From Candidatus Formimonas warabiya (GTDB lineage: Bacteria; Bacillota; Dehalobacteriia; Dehalobacteriales; Dehalobacteriaceae), in the NCBI RefSeq assembly GCF_002777255.1, contig NZ_CP017634.1:5716903-5780902 (forward strand): 64,000 bases of DNA, in the 5' to 3' direction. Below, piece after piece: positions 45,997 to 54,231 of the stretch. The position numbers were made by a program, and so were the translations under genes. Every line of letters begins with the position of its first letter. Position 1 is the first letter of the stretch. Under the pieces are notes generated by a model, which saw only the letters and a program-made list of their open reading frames with translations, was not told the origin of the DNA and searched no databases.

Positions 45997-46665
45997 ATGA
46001 CAAAGTTATTTACCTTGCATCGGGAGACGGACCGGTATGTTAAAATTCAAAAGAAGACCCAGGAGCTGGACATTATGGTGGAGATTAGCACCGAATTTGA
46101 TCGTCAGCTTAGTCCGGATACCGGCCTTGACTTTTTGGATCACTGTATGGAATCTTTATCATGGGGGCTATGCATGTCGCTTGGATGTAAAATAGAGACG
46201 GGAAAATGGAAATCCACGCATACCATTGCTGAGGATCTGGCCATTACCCTTGGCGCCGGATTAAAGAAGCTGTTCTTCAAAAAAATGAATGATGTGGGCA
46301 TAAATATTTCCGGGTGGTCTTTATTTTGCCTGGATGAAGCCTTGGTAAGATCAATGGTCAGTTTAGAAGGAAGAAGAAATACCTTTATTTCCTATGCTCC
46401 TGATTGCCCGGGTGCCCAGTGTGAATGGGTGGAGGACCTGAAATCGGCGGATTTAGTGGCGTTTATGGAAGGATTCTTTCAGGGTTTTCCCGCCTCTTTT
46501 CATCTGGATTTTCTCAAAGGGAGAGATCCCCATCATTCATGGGAAGCAGCTTTTACCGCTCTGGGAGAGTCTCTAAGAATGGCTTATGCCTCAAATCCCT
46601 GGAGAATTGCCAAAAACAACCCTTATTACGCCGAAGAAGGAATTGCCGATGCTTCCCTGATTTAA
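45997..46665 (+). CDS. HisB-like (imidazoleglycerol-phosphate dehydratase fold) protein
   Basis: 222 residues aligning over most of its length with HisB. TGLDFLDHCMESL (about 42-54) matches the GIGFFDHMLEQL motif, THTIAEDLAITLG (74-86) matches HHTVEDVAIALG, CLDEALVRSMVSLEGR (111-126) matches MDEALARVAIDLSGR, and GRDPHHSWEAAF (175-186) matches GKNTHHIIEAIF. Retained candidates for metal or acid-base roles are H49, H75, E79, E114, H179, H180 and E183. Lost are one His of the HH-T pair (now Thr) and the His after DHM (now Trp). No other histidine-biosynthesis gene is near, so this is a paralogue in a catabolic operon, perhaps acting on an imidazole-like intermediate. Function unproven. Confidence 0.7.
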   Translation: MTKLFTLHRETDRYVKIQKKTQELDIMVEISTEFDRQLSPDTGLDFLDHCMESLSWGLCMSLGCKIETGKWKSTHTIAEDLAITLGAGLKKLFFKKMNDVGINISGWSLFCLDEALVRSMVSLEGRRNTFISYAPDCPGAQCEWVEDLKSADLVAFMEGFFQGFPASFHLDFLKGRDPHHSWEAAFTALGESLRMAYASNPWRIAKNNPYYAEEGIADASLI

Positions 46666-46739
46666 CCTGGGTGAAATGTACCATGGCATCATGGGCAATG
46701 GATAAGGGAGTTTGGTAACTGGTAAAAGGAGGAATCTTG

Positions 46740-47516
46740 ATGGGCCGACTTCAAAACAAAGTTGCTATTGTCACGGGCGGGTCCATGGGTATCGGGGAGG
46801 CCACCGTAAGACTGTTTGTTCAGGAAGGTGCGCAGGTTATTTTTTGCAGCCGCAACCGGGATGCGGGGAAAGAACTGGAGCAGGATCTGAACCAAAAAGG
46901 AAATCAGACCAAGTTTTTTCAAATGGATGTTTCTGATGTAAAAAGATGGCCGGAGCTAGTGAAGACTGCATCAGACACATTCGGTAAATTAAATATATTG
47001 GTAAACAATGCGGGTATTTCCTATCATTTAAACATAGAAGACACCGATTTGGATTCTTGGGAAAGGACCATTGCTGTGAACCAGTCTGCGGTCTTCTATG
47101 GGATGAAATACTGCATGGAAGCTATGAAAAATAATGGTGAGATGTGCTCCATTATCAACGTCTCATCAAGCTATTCCATGATCGCGGACGGGGAATATTT
47201 TGCCTACTGTGCCACTAAGGCAGCTGTTGATAATATGACGAAAGCGGCAGCTATTTACTGTGGCCAAAAGAAATACCGGATTAGGGTCAATAGTGTTCAT
47301 CCCGGAGCAGTTATCACACCGATGGCCGCATACAGTGCGAAACAGGCTGGAATTTCCCTGGAAGAATACTGTGCGGGGTATCTGGCGGTAACCCCCATCG
47401 GATATTTGGGCGAGCCTAATGATATCGCCTACGGTATTGTTTATTTGGCATCCGATGAATCAAAATATGTCACGGCATCACACCTTGTGATCGACGGCGG
47501 GTCCATCGCCATCTAA
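46740..47516 (+). CDS. Short-chain dehydrogenase/reductase
   Basis: 258 residues, classical SDR using NAD(P)H. The cofactor motif TGGSMGIGEA lies near 13-22, NNAGIS near 88-93, the catalytic serine in INVSSSYS near 137-144, and the Tyr-x3-Lys pair in YCATKAA near 157-163. The late IDGGSIAI end is typical of the glucose-dehydrogenase/FabG-like group. Start is the ATG at 46740 after AAAGGAGGAATC. As last gene before the terminator it should work on an alcohol or ketone made by the upstream enzymes. Confidence 0.9.
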   Translation: MGRLQNKVAIVTGGSMGIGEATVRLFVQEGAQVIFCSRNRDAGKELEQDLNQKGNQTKFFQMDVSDVKRWPELVKTASDTFGKLNILVNNAGISYHLNIEDTDLDSWERTIAVNQSAVFYGMKYCMEAMKNNGEMCSIINVSSSYSMIADGEYFAYCATKAAVDNMTKAAAIYCGQKKYRIRVNSVHPGAVITPMAAYSAKQAGISLEEYCAGYLAVTPIGYLGEPNDIAYGIVYLASDESKYVTASHLVIDGGSIAI

Positions 47517-47575
47517 TGCACCGGACGGAGCTTTAAGAAGAAAAAAGCACAAGTATCGTAAACATAAAAAATCAG

Positions 47576-47623
47576 GGAGTGTCACAAAACTACTCTTTAA
47601 GTAGTTCGCGACACTCCTTTTTT
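47576..47623 (+). terminator. Rho-independent terminator of the methyltransferase operon
   Basis: GGAGTGTC (47576-47583) pairs with GACACTCC (47610-47617), with an inner AACTAC/GTAGTT stem, followed by six T's. It marks the end of the transcript that starts at the sigma-54 promoter. Confidence 0.85.
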
Positions 47624-47629
47624 ATGAGG

Positions 47630-47752
47630 GAAATTCAGGGACGGTTCTTGAATTGAATGGGTTTGATTTTTTTGGCTGTAATCTCTTCTCTGTAATCGTA
47701 CTCTAACCCCTGTAGTTTAATTGATTCAATTCAAGAACCGTCCCTGAATTTC
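47630..47752. repeat. REP-like element with 29-bp perfect inverted repeats
   Basis: Left arm 47630-47658 and right arm 47724-47752 are exact complements over 29 bases (core AGGGACGGTTCTTGAATTGA), around a 65-base non-coding middle. GGGACGGTTCTTG-type palindromes recur in clostridial genomes, often with REP-associated tyrosine transposases. This looks like a non-autonomous mobile or REP element; only one copy is seen in the window. Confidence 0.7.
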
Positions 47753-47756
47753 CTTA

Positions 47757-47786
47757 AATATTATTGAAATAAATTTCAATAATATT
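47757..47786. promoter_or_regulatory. Perfect 30-bp AT-rich palindrome upstream of the TerC gene
   Basis: Two 14-base arms (AATATTATTGAAAT and its exact complement) around AA. It starts four bases after the REP-like element. Its core ATTGAAA...TTTCAAT resembles elements at the -35 of the promoters at 52.6 and 54.3 kb, so it may be an operator. Confidence 0.45.
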
Positions 47787-47809
47787 GTTAAATTTCTAAA
47801 TATATTCCG

Positions 47810-47983
47810 ATGAAAATGCTTCGGGATTTTATTAACATAATAAGCAAAGATCATCTTGATAAAGCTGAAGGAGTACTTGCCAAGTTTATTAAACCCGGGG
47901 AAGAACTGACAACGAAGATTTTGAGGAGGGGCAAGAGACTGTTATCAGGCAAGGTTGATAAACGCAACTGGACTGATTCATGA
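47810..47983 (+). CDS. Possible 57-residue basic protein (uncertain)
   Basis: Open frame of 57 codons, MKMLRDFINIISKDHLDKAE at the start and a basic, helix-prone second half (KILRRGKRLLSGKVDKRN). No ribosome site is visible before the ATG. It ends 29 bases before the TerC-family start. Composition looks like a real protein, but I know no family; it may be a decayed gene or chance. Confidence 0.3.
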   Translation: MKMLRDFINIISKDHLDKAEGVLAKFIKPGEELTTKILRRGKRLLSGKVDKRNWTDS

Positions 47984-48012
47984 TCAAATGCGTTCTTTTG
48001 GAGGAGCTGGAA

Positions 48013-48726
48013 ATGGGTATGGACTCTTTGGGGGATCTTTTGTTCGAGACACTTACAATTATTGTAATTAATTTGGCCCTGTCCGGTGACAATGCAGCCG
48101 TGATAGGTCTGGCTATCAAAGATTTGCCTAAGGAGCAGAGAAAAATAGCCAGTGTCCTCGGCGCCGGGGTTGCCATTGTTTTACGGGTGATATTTACCGT
48201 AATTGCCACTGTACTGATCCGCATTCCTTATCTAAATGCGCTCGGAGGGCTCATTCTGGTTTGGATTACCTGGAGTTTAGTAAAGCAGGAAGACCGGGCT
48301 GATGAAGAGATTTCAGGTAAAAGAAGTGTGATGGGAGCCGTTTGGACGATTCTGATCGCTGATATGTCCATGTCCTTTGACAACGTGATGGGAGTGGCGG
48401 GTGCCGCCGAGGGAAATGTCCCCTTAGTAATCTTCGGGCTGATCGTATCCATCCCGATTATTATCTACGGTAGCAACTGGTTGGCGGACTGGATGAACCG
48501 TAAGCCTTTCTTGATTTATATCGGTGCTGCCGTATTGGCCCATACGTCTTTTGCCATGGTGTTCCACGACAAAGGATTAAACCTTACCGGCCATTTCGGG
48601 GGCCTGTGGGAAATAATTATTCCATACGGGATGGCAGGGACCGTACTGGTGTGGGGATGGTTCCAGGCCAAGAAGATAGTGGTTGCCCGAACTATCCAAG
48701 AATCGGGCAATATTTCTCGGAAATAG
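48013..48726 (+). CDS. TerC/YjbE-family membrane protein
   Basis: 237 residues with seven predicted helices. The family motif NLALSGDNAAVIGLAIK near 17-33 and its repeat MSMSFDNVMGVAGAAEGN near 118-135 bear the conserved acidic residues thought to bind metal. Relatives export manganese or load metals onto secreted enzymes. The ATG at 48013 is preceded by TTGGAGGAGCTGG; an earlier in-frame ATG at 47980 lacks a ribosome site. No manganese (yybP-ykoY) riboswitch pattern is visible upstream. Stop is UAG. The next operon starts soon after. Confidence 0.85.
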   Translation: MGMDSLGDLLFETLTIIVINLALSGDNAAVIGLAIKDLPKEQRKIASVLGAGVAIVLRVIFTVIATVLIRIPYLNALGGLILVWITWSLVKQEDRADEEISGKRSVMGAVWTILIADMSMSFDNVMGVAGAAEGNVPLVIFGLIVSIPIIIYGSNWLADWMNRKPFLIYIGAAVLAHTSFAMVFHDKGLNLTGHFGGLWEIIIPYGMAGTVLVWGWFQAKKIVVARTIQESGNISRK

Positions 48727-48837
48727 TTCAGGAGTCAGAGTCAGCTTGATGTTTATTTTTAGACATTGAGTGAGGACGAAGAATTTGGCACTATGGGCGG
48801 GAATGAGAGCGGGATTAGCAGGCAGGAGGTATTGTTC

Positions 48838-50388
48838 ATGTCGAGAGAAGAAAAGCTGGCCAGGTTAGCAGCGAAACGAGAAAAGGTGCTCAAGGGGGGA
48901 GGCGACTCCAAAACTGAGAAACAGCACAAGGAAGGAAAGCTGACTGCCCGGGAACGTATTCACAAATTGTTGGATCAGGGCAGCTTTGTGGAGTTGGATC
49001 AATTCGTGGTACACCGGGGGATAGAATTTGGCATGCAGGATGTTGACGCCCCGGGCGAAGGCGTAGTCACCGGTTATGGTACCATTGATGGACGTTTGGT
49101 GTATTTGTTTTCCCAGGACTTTACCGTTTTAGGCGGCTCCCTGGGAGAGATGCATGCGGCCAAAATATGTAAGGTGATGGATCTGGCCGTCAAAATGGGC
49201 GCTCCTTTCATTGGTATCAATGACTCCGGAGGAGCCCGGATTCAAGAAGGAATTGATGCTTTAAATGGTTATGGGAAGATTTTCAAACAGAACACATTCG
49301 CTTCGGGTGTGATTCCGCAAATTTCCGTGATCATGGGGCCCTGTGCAGGGGGTGCGGTATATTCACCGGCCCTCACCGATTTTATTTTTATGGTAAACAG
49401 GATCGGCCAAATGTATATTACCGGTCCCCAGGTCATCAAGGCAGTAACAGGAGAGGAAGTCAGCGCCGAGGATTTGGGTGGTGCCATGACCCACAATCAG
49501 GTTAGTGGTAACGCCCACTTTTTCGCTACGGATGAAGAAGAATGCATGAACCAGATCAAAAGACTGTTAAGTTTTCTTCCCTCCCATAACTTGGATTCAC
49601 TATCCGTATGGGAGAGCAATGATCCGGTAGACCGAATGGATGAAATGTTGCAGACAGTTGTTCCGGACGATCCCAATAAAGCATACAACATGGGGGACGT
49701 GATTACCGCTTTGGCCGATAACCGGGAATTTTTTGAGATCCAGCCCCATTTTGCCCAGAATATCATCATCGGTTTTTTACGCCTTCATGGCATGCCGGTG
49801 GGCGTGATTGCCAATCAGCCCAAGGTAATGGCAGGATGCCTGGACATCAACTGTTCAGATAAGGCCAGCCGTTTTATCCGCTTTTGTGATGCCTTTGGCA
49901 TTCCCCTGCTCACGATTGTGGATACCCCAGGGTATTTGCCTGGGGTAGGGCAAGAGCACGGGGGGATTATTCGGCATGGGGCCAAACTGCTGTATGCTTA
50001 TTCCGAGGCCACCGTACCCAAAATCCAGCTGATTACCCGAAAAGCTTACGGAGGCGCCTACCTGGCCATGTGTGCCAAGTCTTTGGGCGCGGATATGGCC
50101 ATTGCCTGGCCCAGTGCTCAAATCGCGGTAATGGGGGCTCAAGGAGCTGCCAACATTGTATTCAGGAAAGAAATCGAGGGTGCGGAGAACCCCCAGGAGA
50201 AACGGAAAGAAAAAATTGCAGATTATGAGGAACGTTTCTCTCATCCCTATTGTGCGGCAGCCCGGGGATTTGCGGACCTGGTAATTGAGCCGGAAAGGAC
50301 GAGATATTACCTCATTAAGTCACTGGAATCACTGGTAACGAAGAGAGAAAGCCGGCCGGGAAAAAAACACGGCAATATTCCGGTTTAA
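48838..50388 (+). CDS. mmdA: Acyl-CoA carboxyltransferase, alpha subunit of a Na+-translocating decarboxylase
   Basis: 516 residues of the carboxyltransferase family (propionyl-CoA carboxylase beta/methylmalonyl-CoA decarboxylase alpha). LTARERIHKLLDQGSFVELD near 33-52, FTVLGGSLGEMHAAKI near 94-109, GINDSGGARIQEGIDAL near 124-140 and GPCAGGAVYSPALTDF near 168-183 are family marks; the second crotonase-like half has DTPGYLPGVGQEHGGIIRHGAKLLYAY near 362-388. It moves carboxyl from an acyl-CoA to the biotin carrier encoded two genes later. ATG at 48838 sits ten bases from GCAGGAGG. With the Na+ pump subunits next, methylmalonyl-CoA decarboxylase is the best guess. Confidence 0.88.
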   Translation: MSREEKLARLAAKREKVLKGGGDSKTEKQHKEGKLTARERIHKLLDQGSFVELDQFVVHRGIEFGMQDVDAPGEGVVTGYGTIDGRLVYLFSQDFTVLGGSLGEMHAAKICKVMDLAVKMGAPFIGINDSGGARIQEGIDALNGYGKIFKQNTFASGVIPQISVIMGPCAGGAVYSPALTDFIFMVNRIGQMYITGPQVIKAVTGEEVSAEDLGGAMTHNQVSGNAHFFATDEEECMNQIKRLLSFLPSHNLDSLSVWESNDPVDRMDEMLQTVVPDDPNKAYNMGDVITALADNREFFEIQPHFAQNIIIGFLRLHGMPVGVIANQPKVMAGCLDINCSDKASRFIRFCDAFGIPLLTIVDTPGYLPGVGQEHGGIIRHGAKLLYAYSEATVPKIQLITRKAYGGAYLAMCAKSLGADMAIAWPSAQIAVMGAQGAANIVFRKEIEGAENPQEKRKEKIADYEERFSHPYCAAARGFADLVIEPERTRYYLIKSLESLVTKRESRPGKKHGNIPV

Positions 50389-50402
50389 AGGTGGTGTAAA
50401 AA

Positions 50403-50768
50403 ATGACGGACCTGGCACAAAGACTTTTAACTTTGGTGATCGGAATAGGTGCTGTGATTATCCTATTTCTATTCTATTCTTATACGAATAGGAAACGCCC
50501 TTCAGGGGCGGAAACAGGGGCAGTACTTTCGCCCGGCCCCACAAAAACACCTGGGGCAAGTAAGGAAAAGAACCAAGAAAGCATTTCACCGGCTATTATT
50601 GCGGTAATAACCGCATCCATTTGTGCGATGACGGTAAAATCTGCCGAAGAATTCGTTTTTACGGCAATCCGGAGGGTTCCCGGCAGTCATCCTGTCTGGG
50701 CTTTTGTAGGAACAACCGAGATGATGGCCGCACGCCAAAGATTGATGGAAAGGGGAAACCGATCATGA
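50403..50768 (+). CDS. Decarboxylase small membrane subunit (OadG/MmdD-like)
   Basis: 121 residues. One N-terminal membrane helix (LLTLVIGIGAVIILFLFYSY), a short Pro/Lys-rich linker, then SPAIIAVITASICAMT, a second hydrophobic stretch that often marks the biotin-interacting OadG/MmdD C-terminus. It anchors the carboxyltransferase to the membrane beta subunit. Overlaps the biotin carrier start in an ATGA arrangement. Position between alpha and biotin carrier is as in known operons. Confidence 0.75.
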   Translation: MTDLAQRLLTLVIGIGAVIILFLFYSYTNRKRPSGAETGAVLSPGPTKTPGASKEKNQESISPAIIAVITASICAMTVKSAEEFVFTAIRRVPGSHPVWAFVGTTEMMAARQRLMERGNRS

Positions 50769-51145
50769 TGAAAAAATATCAGGTTGTTGTAAATGGGGAG
50801 ACTTTTGAAGTGGAAATTGAAGAGGTAGCAGGGGCTCCCGCCGTTAAGGCTGTTTCAGATGAGCCAAAGGCCGACCCGCCTCAACCGAAAGCGCCCAAAC
50901 CTGCTGCGCGAAAACCGGTACTTACCGGGGCAGCCCATGAAGTAACCAGTCCTCTGCCCGGAGTTATTTTAAATATCCTTGCCCAAGAAGGCCAGCCGGT
51001 TCATTCCGGAGATGTGGTATTAGTCATTGAAGCGATGAAAATGGAAAATGAAATTGTGGCCCCGGGTAACGGAACCATCCAATCCCTTGTTGCTAAAAAA
51101 GGTGACAGTATTCAAGCGGGAGATTTGCTTTTTGTATGGGGTTAA
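50765..51145 (+). CDS. mmdC: Biotin carboxyl carrier subunit of the decarboxylase
   Basis: 126 residues: a beta-strand N-terminus (KKYQVVVNGETFEVEIEE), an Ala/Pro/Lys linker (about 33-55), then a biotinyl domain with the biotin lysine in EAMKMENE near residue 93. It carries the carboxyl from the alpha to the beta subunit. Start at 50765 overlaps the previous stop; a longer frame upstream is a shadow. Confidence 0.92.
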   Translation: MMKKYQVVVNGETFEVEIEEVAGAPAVKAVSDEPKADPPQPKAPKPAARKPVLTGAAHEVTSPLPGVILNILAQEGQPVHSGDVVLVIEAMKMENEIVAPGNGTIQSLVAKKGDSIQAGDLLFVWG

Positions 51146-51199
51146 ACGGGTGAATTAGAAACGGATATAATTTATGGCGAGATTTTAGGGGGAGAAGTA

Positions 51200-52342
51200 A
51201 TGGAAGAGTTGTTTCAAGGAATCCTCACGTTCAAATGGCAGTATTTAGTCATGTATGCCATCGGTGGTACGTTGATCTATCTGGCCATCAAGAAGGATTA
51301 TGAGCCAATGCTTTTGTTGCCCATGGGGTTTGGGGCCATTCTAGTAAATATTCCTTTAAAAACAATTTGGGAATTCGGAGGAGAACCTGGCGTATTGCAA
51401 TTATTTTATCAGTCGGGCATTCTAACGGAGATTTTTCCCGTCCTGATTTTTGTCGCTGTTGGTGCCATGTGTGATTTTACCCCTCTTTTAAAAAATCCCC
51501 GCATGATTTTCTTTGGTGCGGCTGCCCAATTTGGCATATTTTTTACCATGCTGGCTGTTTTGCTGATCGGTGTTTTAGGAGTCTCTTCTTTCCAAGACTT
51601 AAAGCTGGCTGCCTCTATCGGGATTATTGGTGCGGCAGATGGACCGACGTCCATTTTTGTCGCGTCCAAATTCGCCATGAAATGGTTGGGGCCAATATCT
51701 GTCGCGGCCTATTCTTATATGTCATTGGTGCCGATCATTCAGCCGCCGGTGATCAAAGCGATTACGACGAAAAAAGAACGCATGATCAAGATGAAGTATA
51801 CGGAAGAAAAAGTCTCAAAAACTGTGCTAATTCTTTTCCCCATCCTGGTGACTATCGTTGCCGGAATAATAGCTCCCATCAGTGTTCCCTTAATTGGTTT
51901 GCTGATGTTTGGCAATCTGATCAGGGTGGCCGGATGCGTGGAACGTTTGTCCCAGGCGGCCCAAAACGAGCTGGCGAATCTTGTCACCTTATTACTCGGG
52001 ATTACGATTGGAGCCAGTATGGGCTATGAACAATTTTTGCAGTGGGAAACCCTGCTGATTTTAGGTCTAGGGCTGGTTGCCTTCATCTTTGATACGGCAG
52101 GTGGCGTTTTTTTTGCTAAATTCATGAATTTATTTACGAAAGAAAAGATCAATCCCCTGGTTGGAGCTGCGGGTATTTCCGCTTTTCCCATGTCTGCCCG
52201 GGTCATGCAAAGAATGGCTCAGAAGGAAGACCCGACAAATTTTATCTTAATGCAGGCCATTGGAGCGAATGTGGCGGGGCAGATTGGTTCCATCGTCGCC
52301 GGAGGAATGGTTTTAGCCCTGGTACCTTATTTACTGAAGTAA
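51200..52342 (+). CDS. mmdB: Na+-translocating decarboxylase beta subunit
   Basis: 380-residue polytopic membrane protein of the OadB/MmdB/GcdB family, which decarboxylates carboxybiotin and pumps sodium out. Typical segments are ILTEIFPVLIFVAVGAMCDFTPLL near 76-99, SIGIIGAADGPTSIF near 137-151 with the key aspartate, and the C-terminal GAAGISAFPMSARVMQRMAQ near 323-342. AGGGGGAG ribosome site. It completes the pump and makes a sodium gradient from a decarboxylation step. Confidence 0.93.
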   Translation: MEELFQGILTFKWQYLVMYAIGGTLIYLAIKKDYEPMLLLPMGFGAILVNIPLKTIWEFGGEPGVLQLFYQSGILTEIFPVLIFVAVGAMCDFTPLLKNPRMIFFGAAAQFGIFFTMLAVLLIGVLGVSSFQDLKLAASIGIIGAADGPTSIFVASKFAMKWLGPISVAAYSYMSLVPIIQPPVIKAITTKKERMIKMKYTEEKVSKTVLILFPILVTIVAGIIAPISVPLIGLLMFGNLIRVAGCVERLSQAAQNELANLVTLLLGITIGASMGYEQFLQWETLLILGLGLVAFIFDTAGGVFFAKFMNLFTKEKINPLVGAAGISAFPMSARVMQRMAQKEDPTNFILMQAIGANVAGQIGSIVAGGMVLALVPYLLK

Positions 52343-52367
52343 ATTAACTTTTGGAGGGGGCAGGAAA

Positions 52368-52496
52368 ATGAGTTTAGTAGAATCAGGATTAGAAGTGATG
52401 GCTTTGGGCCTGGCCGGAGTTTTTGCCGTATTAATTTTGTTCTATTTTATGATAAAATTGCTGATCAAGGCTTTTCCGCCTAAAGAAGAGTCATGA
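52368..52496 (+). CDS. 42-residue membrane peptide, second OadG-like subunit (putative)
   Basis: Short protein with one membrane helix (about 9-32: VMALGLAGVFAVLILFYFMI) and a basic-then-acidic tail KLLIKAFPPKEES, the layout of truncated OadG/MmdD subunits. TTGGAGGGGGC stands eight bases before its ATG, so it is probably translated. It ends just before a terminator. Confidence 0.7.
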   Translation: MSLVESGLEVMALGLAGVFAVLILFYFMIKLLIKAFPPKEES

Positions 52497-52501
52497 GAGC
52501 T

Positions 52502-52524
52502 GCCCCCTAAACGGGGGCTTTTTT
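52502..52524 (+). terminator. Rho-independent terminator of the decarboxylase operon
   Basis: GCCCCC and GGGGGC pair around TAAAC, followed by six T's, six bases after the stop of the 42-residue peptide. Confidence 0.85.
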
Positions 52525-52591
52525 ACCGTACATATAGGATGGCATAAAAGGCTTGGCGGTAAATGTTTCATGGACAGGCCGGAAGGGCAGA

Positions 52592-52686
52592 AATAAATAA
52601 ATTCAATACCATAATAAATTATACAATATTATTGAAAATATTATTTACAATATCACTAAAACATATTAAAATATAATTGAAATAAA
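52592..52686 (+). promoter_or_regulatory. Promoter of the MFS gene, near-duplicate of the one at 54232
   Basis: -35 TTTACA (52644-52649) and -10 TAAAAT (52667-52672) with 17-base spacing. Flanking elements AATAAATTCAAT, ATTGAAAA and ATATAATTGAAA occur in the same order in the promoter region at 54232-54320, pointing to shared control. Confidence 0.7.
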
Positions 52687-52705
52687 AAATAGAGGGGGAC
52701 GAAAT

Positions 52706-54061
52706 ATGGATAGAATATCTGGAGACATGCTTATTGCCCGCATGGAAAGGTTGCCCTTATCTTCCTTTCATTATCGCTTGTTAGTGATCAACGGTATAGC
52801 CTGGGCCTTTGATGCTTTTGATGTCGGTCTCATCACCTTTATTGCTACGGCCCTCAATGCTGCCTGGCATCTTAGCCCCACTCAAATGGGAAGCCTTCTA
52901 AGCATCGGTCTGGTAGGCATGCTTGTAGGCGCCATCCTCTCCGGCACCATCGCGGACCGCTGGGGCCGTAAGGCAGTTTTTCAAATTACCATGCTGATCT
53001 TCTCTGTCTTTTCCTTAGCCTGTGCATTGGCCCCCAATTATACACTCCTCTTGGTTTTTCGATTCCTCGTGGGAGTGGGACTAGGCGGCGAAACGCCGGT
53101 GGTCACTTCTCTTCTAAGCGAATTTATTCCTGCCAAAAGGCGCGGTAATCTGCAGGGGTTGCTGAATTCATTTTGGGCCGTTGGCTGGCTTGCCGCTGCC
53201 TTGATCTCCTATTTTATTATCCCTACGCTAGGCTGGCGCTGGGCTTTTGTCGCCGGTGCCCTGCCTGCCTTCTTTATCTTTATTATTCGGCGTCATTTGC
53301 CAGAGTCACCCCGTTGGCTGATCAACAAAGGGCGCGTGGATGAAGCCGGGAAGATTGTAGACTATATCGAAAAAATCACGGCCCAAAAGCATACCCTTCA
53401 GCCTGTTGCCTTAAATGATATTCCTTCGGAAGTTGCCGCTACCAAACAAAAAGTTACGCTAAGTACGCTCTTCTCCAAAGAATACCGGAAGCGAACGATC
53501 ATGTTGTGGGGGGTATGGTTCTGTGCCATGTTTGGCTATTTCGGCTTGTTCTCCTGGCTGCCTTCACTATTCGTCAAAGCCGGGCATACCATGGTCAAAT
53601 CCTTCCTCTATGTCTTAATTATGCAGATCGCTTATGTTCCCAATCAGATTTTAAGTGCCTTTCTCATGGATAAGGTCGGGCGCAAAAAATTGCTGGTCGT
53701 CAATATGCTCTTAGCCGGGGCTGCCGTGATCCCCTATGGCTGGGCCTTAGGCCATAATGTGGCCACGTCATATATCATTGTGCTGGGTGTGATCACATCA
53801 TTATTCGTTTCTGCTATTATGGCGATTATTTACACCTACACGCCGGAACTCTATCCGACAGGAGTTCGGGCTTCCGGTGTGGGCGCAGCCTCTTCCTCTT
53901 CCCGTGTCGGGTCCATGCTGGCTCCCATCGTCATTGGTGCAGGACTCGCCTCATTGGGCATCTCAGGGGTCTTCATGATTATCGCCGGAGTCTTTATTTT
54001 AGGCGCAATTCTTGTTGCCACACTCGGGCCGGAAACAAAAGGTGTAGTCTTGGAAGACTAA
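52706..54061 (+). CDS. MFS transporter, sugar/aromatic-acid type
   Basis: 451 residues, twelve predicted helices. It has the family loops GTIADRWGRKAVF near 73-85 and MDKVGRKKLL near 319-328, with the PESPRWLINKGRVDEA segment near 202-217 and the end-of-half motif PELYPTGVRASG near 385-396. The layout fits YceI/NiaP/AAHS-type carriers, which import organic acids such as nicotinate or benzoates. GAGGGGGAC ribosome site, own promoter just upstream, terminator after. Substrate not determined. Confidence 0.85.
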   Translation: MDRISGDMLIARMERLPLSSFHYRLLVINGIAWAFDAFDVGLITFIATALNAAWHLSPTQMGSLLSIGLVGMLVGAILSGTIADRWGRKAVFQITMLIFSVFSLACALAPNYTLLLVFRFLVGVGLGGETPVVTSLLSEFIPAKRRGNLQGLLNSFWAVGWLAAALISYFIIPTLGWRWAFVAGALPAFFIFIIRRHLPESPRWLINKGRVDEAGKIVDYIEKITAQKHTLQPVALNDIPSEVAATKQKVTLSTLFSKEYRKRTIMLWGVWFCAMFGYFGLFSWLPSLFVKAGHTMVKSFLYVLIMQIAYVPNQILSAFLMDKVGRKKLLVVNMLLAGAAVIPYGWALGHNVATSYIIVLGVITSLFVSAIMAIIYTYTPELYPTGVRASGVGAASSSSRVGSMLAPIVIGAGLASLGISGVFMIIAGVFILGAILVATLGPETKGVVLED

Positions 54062-54164
54062 TTTCGGCCCTATAGACGTGGTTCTTTGGGACTTCAGCAG
54101 CCCATGCGCTTTTTGCCCCTAAGTGGTGCCGCTAAATTTGGAAAAGGCCTTTAAAAGGCAAGTA

Positions 54165-54196
54165 ATAGACTCTAGTCACTTCGGACTAGGGTCTAT
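54165..54196 (+). terminator. Terminator-like hairpin after the MFS gene
   Basis: ATAGACTCTAGTC pairs with GACTAGGGTCTAT (one G-T pair) around ACTTCG, then CCCTTTCCTT; a strong stem with a weak T-run. Confidence 0.65.
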
Positions 54197-54231
54197 CCCT
54201 TTCCTTCATCTAAATCATAAAAGTATCATTC

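Noticed and set aside
47787..48012. Manganese (yybP-ykoY) riboswitch before the TerC-family gene
   Set aside because: The conserved sequence blocks of that riboswitch are not visible upstream.
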